Position numbers and translations under genes: made by a program
NCBI GenBank assembly: GCA_022605955.1
Contig: JAKCOZ010000014.1
Coordinates: 13,150,001-13,214,000 of the forward strand
Origin: Rallus limicola
Lineage: Eukaryota; Chordata; Aves; Gruiformes; Rallidae
Direction: 5' to 3'
DNA: 64,000 bases
The notes under the pieces: generated by a model
What the model was told of the DNA's origin: nothing
Seen by the model: the letters and a program-made list of their open reading frames with translations, nothing else
Databases searched by the model: none
Shown: one piece after another, positions 50,601 through 62,600 of the stretch
Position numbering within the stretch: the first letter of the stretch is position 1
Layout of the letters: each line of letters begins with the position of its first letter

Positions 50601-53600
50601 GTGAACACACCTTCCAGTTCTCTCAAGTTCAGGTCCAGCATGATGGCCTTCTTCTTTGAGAGTCTCTCCTGTAGGAGCAGATCCATTTGGGAATTTAGGT
50701 ACCTTCCTTTTCTCCTACAGCGAAAAAAAAAAAAAAATGAACCCATACTTTGAGATTGCCTTTACACTGAAGAATTTACCAGGAGTTCTCCATTTGACAA
50801 ATTCATCTTCTGTTAAATACAGATGACCAGAACTGTGCAATACTCCCCAAAAACACAACATTAATGCCATTGTACCTTGCACAACCGTATTAATCTCCCA
50901 TCTTTCTACAAGAAATATGTCCCCAAGACATGATGAAACAAAGCCCACTCTTTCAAGACACAGTAGAGTCTCAACCATGAGGTCTTGAAATTTGTTCTCA
51001 ATGATTTCCAGAGCAGAAGCCTCCAGCTTCTAACAGAAACTGGCCTCAAGTCATAACACGCGTAGTATTTAGTTCAAGTATAAATGAGAAGTCAATCCTC
51101 CATTGAGCAAGCTGCTCTCCAGCTCCTCACAGATTTCTCAGTAGAGCTTTACTTCTGAAAACCCCCAACCCTGCTTATTTGGGAAATTAGTTAAGTGGTA
51201 TCTTCAGGCTATTCATGAAAAAACTGCACTGCTGTCATCCCTTCCCTTCCACCCACTCCCCCAAACCACCATGGAATTCCACACCAATGTCTTCTGAACC
51301 AAGAGCACCAGTCTCTCCGCCACTTTTGATCCTGGGGAAGAATTGCCCTCAGTTGTAAAGAGAGAGAAAGGGAAGAAATCAGAAACCTTCTTAGGTTCAG
51401 CTTCCACTGGATCTCATTCTAGACTTATATCCCAGCTGAGCAATAAGATCCACTTTTATCTATTTCATGAACCTTCTGTGAACGTTATACGCTAGCCAAT
51501 AGCCAATATACGTTAAAACATTTCAATCAATATTGTATGCAAATGCAAATTTTATAAAAGCTACAATATTCTTGGTGATCACTGTTAGATTAATAATAAG
51601 TTTTAAAGTATCACCTCAGGTACAATTTCAGACCAATTCTCCAAGATGTCTCATTAACTCATTTCACTATTATAAAGGGAAATACAGTAAATTGAATTTA
51701 CTTAAAAGCGTAACAAGAAGTTAAGACCTTTTTTTTAAAAGTAAAAAAAATAAATATTCAACTTAGATGAACAATCCACTTTTTCTTTCAAATGTATGTA
51801 GGGGCTCTCCTGATGCTTTTCTAAAGTTTATACTCAGTACACAATTTCTTTGCATTTGAAAAGGGCTTCAAAGTGAAAATCATGGGACCTCTCTATCGGA
51901 TTATGTTTTTGTTTGTTTGATTTGCGGGTTTTTTTGTTTTGTGGGGTTTTTTTCCTTTTTTACCTGGGAAGGAACACTTTTTGGTGGCTCAATTCGTATA
52001 GATGGATCCCATTCTCCTGGAGGCAGGACAGTCACTTGGTCTAAAAATTCATCAATTCCTGACAACAAATCATTTCGGTCTTTTGCTTTATAGGCAACAT
52101 CGTGGAAAACCTAGAAGAAGAAAGTACTCAACGTTCACTTTAATTTTAGTTTTTTGAAAGAGAAACTAATTTCAAGTAACACTTATTTTTAAAAAGTCAC
52201 AGGAATTTTTTTAGTTCTTCAAAAATAAGGCTTTTACTTGCACAGTTTTGTACTAAGTACCACCTGTGTGCAGATCCTATTGGAGCATAAATAAGGAAGT
52301 TACATCTTCAAACTCAAAAGGAATATTGAGTTCATTTCTAAAATTATTGAAAAAGTTAATCTTCAATATTCCGTACATCAAGGCTGTTCCTGAGTAATTC
52401 TGCCTTACAGCCACTGTGCCACAATGTTAAATCAGAATAAAAATACTTTAAATAACCTTCAAACCAAAACACAAGTTTTTATTAAGAATAAGAGCTTCAC
52501 TATTCTAGCTTAATTAAAAGACTTCTTAAAGCACATGAAAGCAGTCCTCCAACTACTAAAAAACCCACAGGTAAAATGCTTTACAGACTAGTACACAACA
52601 AATTCTGAATTGACAAATGCATAGTACCAAAAAATAATAGTGAATTCCAAAGTGCATTTTACACACAGAGAGAAAAAAAACAAAAACAACTTAGTTTTGC
52701 TATAAAGAACTGTTTGCAGCAGATGATCCTAAACTGCTTCTATACATTTGAAAGCTGACCTGCTTGTCTCCAAAGATTTGACCATTGTAATTAGCCTTCT
52801 AATTACAAGTTACATCTTTTAAGTCTATTTAGGTAATTTTAGACCACTAAATAATTTCTATTTTATTGTTTCAATGATCTACAGTAATGCTAAAAATCAG
52901 GTTACTTAAAAAATTAGAAGCTGCACCTAAAGCTTTGAATATTAAGATCTCAGACTGAACTAATACTGTAGCATCACGGGATCACATCCAGGCAGGTTTG
53001 TCCAGAGGAGACCCCACAACCTCTCTGGGCAGCCTGTGCCAGTGCTCTGCCATTCTCAGGCTGAAGAAGCTTTTCCTTGTGTTGAAATGGATCTTCATGT
53101 GTTCCTGTTTGTGCCGCTTGCCCCTTCCTCTGTCAGCAGGCACCACTGAGGAGAGTCTGGCTAGTTCACAGGCTCAGTTGTAGCACGACCAATGTCTGGT
53201 TTACATTTCCAAGCTTTAATTTTTTTTCTGGAGTGAAGACATACTAGAATTTCTGCTACATAACCCTGGCAATTGCCAACAATTCAGTAGGTGGCGCTCA
53301 GTGCCAAGCCAGATTTAAAACAACTTCATTTTGCTCAGTAAAATGACAATAGTTTTAAAGCCCAGGTTAACCTGTACTCTTTAAACTCATCAAACCAGAG
53401 TTCTAAGCACATGACTTTAAATGCCCAGTGAAATTCTATTTTTAAGTGCCTGACCTCACCTTGATATAAAAAAAAATTTAAAAACCTATGACAGACAAAC
53501 ATTCTTAAATTTTATGCCCTGAACACTTTGGCAATTTGTTGTGTCCTTTTTGACATACAGTGTCCAATGTATGTTTTGGCATAGTGAATGATATCAGGCA

Positions 53601-56600
53601 CAGTTATATTTAATAATTCTGTTTACTAATTTAATACAAAAATTAAATCCATATACCAAACTGATTTTTTTTTTCAGAAATGCATCTAGTATTTCCTCAA
53701 GAATACTAAGAGGAAAAATAATTTACCATTATCTAGTTCACTAACACAAGAAATACATAAGTTTACAGTTCTTTATCAGTTTGGTTTGCGTTTTTTTTAA
53801 CCTGTAACTCCACAATGCATTCATGGAAACCAGTCAGTAAATACATTATCCTAGTCTTCTTTAACTACAATTGTTTAAAATATATCACTCACATCATCTG
53901 TCATAAGAGTTGCTATTGATCTTCCAATTTCATGATACTGTGGAGCTTTTCCTGCTGGTCCCAGCAACAAGAACAAAAACCTGTGGAGAAAGCAATCAAG
54001 ATGAACACAGTTGACTCATCCAAATTTATTCAGCGGGTTCTTCCAAATTAGTGTTTAACAAAATCTTAGTGGTGAAGTAAAAATATCCTCTTCACCATTT
54101 CAGATTCCTGAAAGACTATGACAAGACTTGCCCCACAGTCATTAGTGGATGGAACTTTAATCCTGAACCAAAATTACTCTGAAATCTTAATTAAGATTTT
54201 TCAGCTTCTTATAATGCTGTAAATATAAGTTATACTACATCCACAGACTAAAGCTTAAATAATATTTCCTCTGGATTGCATAACCTATTCTAGCCTCCCT
54301 AATGATCATCTCTTCATGGGACTTAAGCTGCCCTCACTTGCTGTGGCTGGGTATGTCACAGAGCAGATGCGCAGGTATACTTCAAGCAACACCCTGGGCA
54401 TACCCATATAGCCACATCCTGGTCCTGCATCAGTGGAAAGGCAGGGAACATGCATTTTCAATACCAACAAAGCTAAAAGTGACATTTTGGGAAGGGAATC
54501 CAATCTGGGTGTGGGTCACAATATACATTAACAAACAGTCAAAATGATTATCACACTTTTCCCCCCCCCCCCCCCCTTTTTTCTGCCTGGGATGAGGGGG
54601 AGGGTGTGTTTTGTTTAATTGAACAAGGCTAGTATCAGGATACAAACCAAAAAGCAAACCTCAGTCATTCTTATAGAATCATAGAATACACTGAGTAGGA
54701 AAGGACCAATAGGGTTCATCAAGTCCAACTCTATGATGACCTTATTCCTAAACTCCATGGAAACAAGGTTCCCAAGTACAACCAAGATCCTAAGTACACT
54801 TGAAAAAAGTAGCAACTTGTTTCACTTCAGAGTAGAAAAACCTCAATGTTATTTTTCCCTTGCAAGTTGACTACCCTAACTGGAATTTGAGATTGCATCT
54901 TCTGAGTCAAGTTTGCTATTCTAAATCTGCAAGTCTACACCATTCTGAAAAATTTAGGACAGGTTAATTTTAGGCACATCACTAAAATAGCCTGTCTGCA
55001 GAAATGTATAAGCATTATGAGCACTAACATTAACTACCCCACTGAAATTTCACATCTATTTATAAGAACATTGCAAAGATTATTTTTGCCTTCCATTAGA
55101 GTATATGGAGTGAAAATCATAAACAGGCACTTTGATAATTTTAAAACATTTAAAAAAACACACCAAAAAACATTAATGTACAAATTTATGCCAAACACCA
55201 CAGAACAGCCCATTACATCAATATGCACAGAAAATGAAGTGTCCTTCGTGACGACTGATGACATGACATATCTGCATCATGGGATCTGCATTTTGACATA
55301 TTGCTCATCTGTAGTAAATACACCCACAGCATACTTGGGAGATACATGATTTTTGGGGGGGAAGGGGCAGGGCAGGTGGTACACCAGGCTGGATGGCATA
55401 TTGCAGATTGAAAACAGATATATTAGCTGCAGTGACCCCAGTGTCAATCACATGGATTTAGGCATATAATAAAAAAAGGTTTTCCACCACCATGCATATA
55501 CAGAGTATTTGCATACTGTTTCATATCACAGAGTTTTGGACTCTTCCTCACTATCACACTGTGTTGTACTGAATCACAGAACATTAGAGTTGGAAGGGAC
55601 CTCAAAAGATCATATAGTCCAACCCCCCTCCTAGAGCAGGATCACCAAGAGTAAATCACACAGGCAATGTGTTGCATTGAAGGGAACAATCTTCATGGCC
55701 CATCTTTAAAAAGGCAACACAAGCCTGGAAAACTCATTGCTTTTACTCCAGGTGAGCCATCAGCTTCAGCACTTGCTTAAGGCAGCAATATTATATAAAA
55801 CTTTAAAGCATTCAGAGAATTTTATGGCAGATCTCATTCCTCCAAATTTTGCAGCAGATGACCAATATGGTAAACAAAAAATCTACATTTCTTGAGTTTA
55901 GTAAAAGTATGCATAGAAATTATTTGATATCTTAAGTGTTGTTATGTTACTGTATAAGTAAAGCCAGACTTTCCAGGCATTTATTTACCGTGTAGGAACC
56001 GGAACCTCTGTGAGACCTGAGAGGAGCACAGCAGGGGAGAGCCTCACAAAAGCAATAATTGGTCTTTCTAAAAAATCTACTTCTCCCACTAACACATTTG
56101 ATGCTTCTGCTCCTGAAGGAATTTTCCTCATGAAGTTCATATCAACCTATTTGTACAAAGATGAAACATGTGTTTATTCCCTTACATTTGTAAGCAGAAG
56201 TTCTATGACATAAGTTTAACAATACTTATTAGACATTCACGCTACAAAGAAAAAAAAAATCAAATTAAATATCCCACAGTACAGAAAAGACAAACATATG
56301 TGGAAAATGCCAATCCAGCTCACTAAAAAAGATCTATTTTCTAAAAGTTAGAATTACTACCACCTACTACATCCTAGAAGACTCCAAACTGCATAACCAC
56401 CTTTCTAATATTACTTTTAGTGACAAACATTCCATGATAGAACATAACCAAATATCTATGCACAATTAACTAAGGAGAGTTCATGTAATTACACGTGGTT
56501 TCTAGAATGCAACTAGTTATTTCACAGCCATTTATTCCAAATGTGTCATAATTTTGGAAAATAATTTGAATGTTTAGATTTTCATCCATAAAAAATATGA

Positions 56601-59600
56601 TAGCTGAAAAATTTTAACTTTCTGTACATAATTATACAGGATCATTAGAAAATGGTACAGCACATGAACTCTGTTCACATACACACACACACACGGAGGC
56701 ACCGGTTACATTGCTATCTAGAGAACTTACAGATGGCCTCTTGAGTCCCACACCAATTGTGCCACAACTACAGTGCCAGGAGGCTGACTCCTGCCCAACA
56801 GGAGACAAGGCAGGTGTACAGAAGGACAGGCCAAGCAAAAACATAAAAACGGTGACAGAGGAGCAGGAATAAATGGCACCTGCCATAATTAGATGAGAAC
56901 TACAATGTAAGTTAGCTTTCCTTAAACATAATTATTCAACTTGGCAAACCAATTTTCTTACAGTGTTTCACAGCACATAAGATTAATATGACATTAATAA
57001 CACATAGAAAGCAAATCTCCATTAAAAGCTCTCTTTGGGGAAAAAAAGTCAGTCTTATAATAAAAAAAAAAACCAAACAACATTACAACACCATCTACAA
57101 AATTGTTTTCATAAGATTCTTTATAGCAAATCTGAAAATATCTCCCTCTGCATGAGAACATACAGTGGTTGCACTCTAAATTAGCTACCACAATACTGAA
57201 AAGATCATAAAATGAAACAGAAAATTAAGTCCCATTAGGAAGTTTCAAAAAATTTGTCACCTTTAGCCTATGCCATATTCTGGCACTCACACATACAGGT
57301 TATAAGCATAGTACATGTGTCTTAAGTACACTTGTACACATGTGTTTATGTCTGTGTCTTAGTTACAATTAAGAGGGCAGTTACAACCCCACATTTTTTG
57401 TTACTTGTTTTATGTTACTGTTACTTACCTTACTAAAATCAACTGTGCTGTTTTCTCTGCTTCCTCCTGTCCCAGTACCTTTAAGATCTGCACTTTTCCC
57501 AATGTCTAAGTTTCCAGGTGCTGACTGTGGGGATGCTAACAGCCCTAAATTAAAACAAAGGAAGTAAGTTCAAAATGGTGCATGAAGTGAGCTCAGTAGG
57601 TGACACTACCAAAACTCAATGTGGCAGCTTGCTTAAAGCAAATGTGCAAGTTATTCAGTAGGAGTGCCCTACATTAGTACTATAAATGCAACATTAACAT
57701 GTCACCATGTTGTCAAAATAATGGCATAATTAAATAAAAAGATCAAAATTAAATATTGCCCAAATGATGGCCATTTGCAGAACAGTCACCAGAAATCAAG
57801 AGCTACTTGAACTGCAGAAAAAAATAGCAACTATTTAATCATAACAACTCTAGTAATTAGTAGAATCTTCCCTATATTTGTAAGTCCTTGAACACCAAAA
57901 GGAAACACCTCTGCTACCGAGTCTGCTGCAGAGCGATTGTTTCAATTGTAAAAAGCTTCATCAAGCATCAGGCTGCAACTACAAGGAATGATACCCTGGG
58001 TAATTAACTAAACCTGTGCAAGCCAATAGTGTACTGCATGAAGGATAGACAGCTTGCAAATCATAATTTCAATCAACAGACCAAAGCTTCAACTATTGAC
58101 TTGACCAGCTGCTACTGTAAGAAACTGTACCTCTAACATATCAGCTAAAGAGGCATGTACAATGAACACCCCCTCCAAGACAGAACCATTTTATGTAGCT
58201 TGCTACACTACTAACAACACTGAACTGCAGGTTCAGTGAAGAGTCCGAAGTGCAAGTAACCCAGGTATTCATATACACCGAATTCCATGTTGCGCCATGG
58301 CTATACCTACCCAGCTATCAATTAAAAGCTGGTCTAGGCATGCATGGCCAAGCCCAAATCCCATGTTTTGTATTACAGAGCTTTTACTTTTTCAGTTTAA
58401 CATGCACTAGAAGTGTGTTTGGCCTTACTTGTCTACACTAGACCACTCAGATGTGGTGATAAAACATGCTTTAACATGCTTTCAAAACTATATCTAGACA
58501 AAGATTAAGCCTAAACCTTGTATTACATGCAGAAAGTTTGTATCTAGGTCAAGTGTCACTAGTCAAGACAAAACTGAAGACCTCAACTGGCTCCCTTTTG
58601 GCTGTTGTTCCACCATAACTACTGCTACCTAACTACTTGCATCACTCCATACTTATCATTCAGCAATATAATTCAGCAATTTGACATATTTAGCATTTAA
58701 ATCATAACTGAATTCACTTTATTTCATCCCCAAATTTCTTTCCAAAAATCTCTAAGAGACATCATATCAATTGAAAACATGCAGGTCCAAGCCTTTACCA
58801 ATAATTTTCATTCTTACAGTTCCTAGGGACATGAGTGATATGGGTAGTTATTCCTGAAGCAAAACCCAAATGAAGTTAATAAGCTGTCATTTCCTTTGTG
58901 ACCCCTAACATGCACACATCATTAGCTAACACTATAAATACTACACTCAGCTAACACTATACTACATATTCTACCCTTCTGCTCCAAGTTGTATGTTATC
59001 CCCAGGAATAACTAACAGCAATTAATCACCTATGAAATCAGGTGTTAAATGTATTTAATCACATAAGAACTGATGTTAAAATGTGTTTGTAGGACTAGAA
59101 ATACAAATATTAAACAGCTGTTGCAGAAGAAAATCATAATATTGTAAGTTTATACATATAAACTTTTTTCACTTTTCCCCTGCTACATAACAATAAAGGT
59201 ACCTGAAGATATATATGAGTAACAGAAGATGAGCAATAATGCATCAGTTTGTACTTTTTGCAGATGCCCTGTGAGCAAGAGCAAGCAGGGACTAGAACAA
59301 GTGGAGAATCAAGGAGAATGGAGAATAAAGATCCTACAAACTAGCACAAAGTAGTTTATTATTTCAGTACTAAAGCGTTACTGGTTCTTTTAAAGTTTTG
59401 CATTCAGAATTTCTCCAACTGTTGACAGTTAAGGTTCACAGTTTCAGCACTGATGCAGGAACATCTGTCTGTTCCTAAATCATGTGCAAACACTCCTCCT
59501 TTCTGTTGGTCTTGCAGTTGGACAGACTGCTGCACACACATGAGAATACTGCTTAAAGGTTTTCAGACCTGAGAAAGTACTCCCATATGATACTGCAGGA

Positions 59601-62600
59601 TCAACCTGATACTTGCAGGGAAACTCAGAATAAAAAAATTATAATCTCTAAGAGCAAAACACTTTCACTAAAATCTCATGCTAATAAAAGGACTTATTTC
59701 CTCCTCTTCTCCAGTTCAATATAGATACAAACTCAAAGGCTGCTGCTAAAAGGAAGACTACCTAGCAGTGTTTCCCATATTGTGAGACAGAGAAATTCAT
59801 CCAGTCTTAAGGGCAGTACTCTTCTTGATGCTGTTATACAGAAATACCTCCTATCTCCTTCAAAAAACAAATGAATTGAGTCTTGAGTAAATTTGGATTA
59901 AAGCCTGGTAAGATCATTCAAGTTGATAGTATTTATAACTACACCTTCACTGAAGATCATGTGCACTTTCTAACCAATCATAAAAATCTGATGGACATTA
60001 CCTACTGGAAAAAGAAAGCAAGAGGAATAGACATTTGCCTCCCCTCCCTATTTCAGTTATTTTGGGTTTTTTTAATTGTCTGGGAAAATAAGATGAGTTC
60101 AACACCTAAGCATGACTGTTCTGATACAGTTATGTTTATATAGGCAAAATTTATGAAATACAAAACTTTTAGATGCGAAGTCACACTGTATTTGTATTTG
60201 AGGCAATAAAAATCAGTTTTAAAAAATTAAGTCCAATACAGCCTTAATGTGAAAAAAATTAAAGTTACTGCTAGAAGGCAAATATGTAAACCTTTCTGAA
60301 TTACTACTTTCAGTACAGAATTATTGTAAGAGTGAAGGTTTACTAAATATTATTTTACTCTGTTTTAAAGTACATTTGTCAATGAACTAGAAGACACCTT
60401 AAAATTTGCTGTTGTTCGCAGATATTAATAAACTTTAGTGATGCTGGTTGAATTAAGTGTTCACCTTTAGCCGTGAGACAGCCCTCTCCTAGTTCTACCT
60501 ACAGAACTCATTATTCAACAGTTTCAAAGATAGGAAAAAAAAAAAAGCTGGTTTTGAACTGATGACAAAGGGGGAAAAAATCATTAATGAGACCCCTCTG
60601 CTTGACTTACTACAAACTGATGAGGGGTAGGCTGAAAGCATGCTCCTCTTCCCTCAGTTTAAAGTAACTCACATTATAAATAGCTGGAAGGTTACTGAAC
60701 TTAAACACTGAAAAGTAAAGTCTCTCAATAGCACCAAGCCAAGGGTAGGTGAATGTTAAACAGAAGACAGACATCTATTAAGAAATTAACACAGATCCTA
60801 ATGTTCACAGGAGGCACACCCAATTCTATCATACAGACATGGAAGAAGTACCCAAGTTGCACCATTCTGAATTACTAGAGAGGCAATACAGACCATAATC
60901 AATAGTGGAATGGACCAAGAAGTGGTTTTATTTTTTTTTTGTTTGGCTGGGGTTTTTTAATTAATACAAGGAAGATGAATACTTCTTCAGGGTTCCTTCT
61001 GGATCTGTCTCCGAAGACAGATTAGTCCAGTTGTAGCCCTGAAGTCATAGTCTGAGAATGTCTTCAAAGGCATCTCTAAGGAAAATATGTCTTTCTGTGG
61101 TCAGATGATTTCTTCAATTAAAAAAAAAAAAAGGGGGGGGGGGAATCCAGAAAAAAAAATGTCTTCCATCATTATTGGTATTCATCTTTCTCTGAAAAGA
61201 CATTTATTTATGGATTAACTGGGAAATTATCCCTTTCAAATTTTTCTTTTATGAGAAAAGTCCCCTTGAGGCACAAAAGCAATTTGAACATGACTGGAGA
61301 TTCTGGTGGAAAGCTTTATTAGTGATAATAATAGCATCAAGTATTTGATCTTCATTTGTTTGTCTTCTTTTGGGTTCTAAAGACCTTGGGTCAGGCATGC
61401 TGTCATTCCTGTCAGATGAGTAGAGAAATAAGAACTGGAAAACTAATTACAGTTGTAATTCTACTTCTGTTTTTTAATTACCTTTGAAATATCACCCATG
61501 AGGGAGAATGATCTTTATGTGAATTCTCTTACTTTCCCATAAGGAAGTTAGAGAAAGAGTTTTTTGTTTGCCTTTCTGAATTTAAGTAGGGATGAGGCCC
61601 CTACTCCAACTCAAGATGACAGCCTACAACATAGTTTGCTCTCTCCTTTTCAGTGATTTGGCTGCAAAATGTAAAAAGCAGATGTAAGCACAGTGTTTTC
61701 TCTGTCAGCATATTTTCACCGTTACATGTAACAGTGTGCTCTTACTTATTAAAGTAGTGAGGAAGGAAACCAAGAATCACCTCACTGATGGAAGATTTGA
61801 ATGAAATCAGCTCCTCCCCCTCATGCCCAGGCGTACAGCAGGCAAACCTATAAGCTACACTGTGGGGAAAAGAAAAGCAGAAGCCTGAAGGCTAAAAACA
61901 AAGATGATCTCCCTTGAAAACATAATCTAGCTATAAGAGTCCTATGTCACTTAAATGAATGAAGAATGCAGGAGTTATGAAACATTTACTAATGAAGCAA
62001 TTAAACAGAACTTTCCATCCTTTCAACTTAACTATACATCTACATACCTTTATATACGTAAAGAACAATCACTTTGCAAGACAACAAGTAAATCACTGAG
62101 CTCTGACCTACAATTATAAACTCTTCACTACCTTATCCTAACTTGCATATCAAACACAACAACAGTAATCAAGTGTCCAATGATGAAGCTGTGTGCTAGC
62201 AGACAGCTATCTGGAGACAGCTGCAGGTGAACTGAACCTGTCAGTTCCATCATAAACTACTACAGGTTTTAACGGCCCTAGGTTTTAAAAGCACAAGAGC
62301 AAAAGTAAAACTGTCTAGAGTCTTCACGATGCAAATAAGCTACGAATACCACTGATCATCACATCCTTCCTGATTCTCTTCATATTTATCTCTAATATTT
62401 CACTACCTCTTCAGCTGTAGCCAAGTCAGGTTATCAAAGCGCTGGTTTAAAATGTTAACCACTGACAAAAAGAACAATGCAAAACCTGACATGGACTGTA
62501 GGTGAGTGAAAAGAAAAGGCCACCATTTTTGACATATTGCTTATATATTATGTTTTTAAAACATAATCCTTTTAAATGACACAAATGAAGGTTAAAGAAA

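Larger units (their letters stand above)
53981..55988 (-). other. SLC4A7 intron w3-w4
   Basis: 2 kb with two CR1 3'-end fragments and a C16 run at 54561-54576; otherwise nothing. Confidence 0.6.
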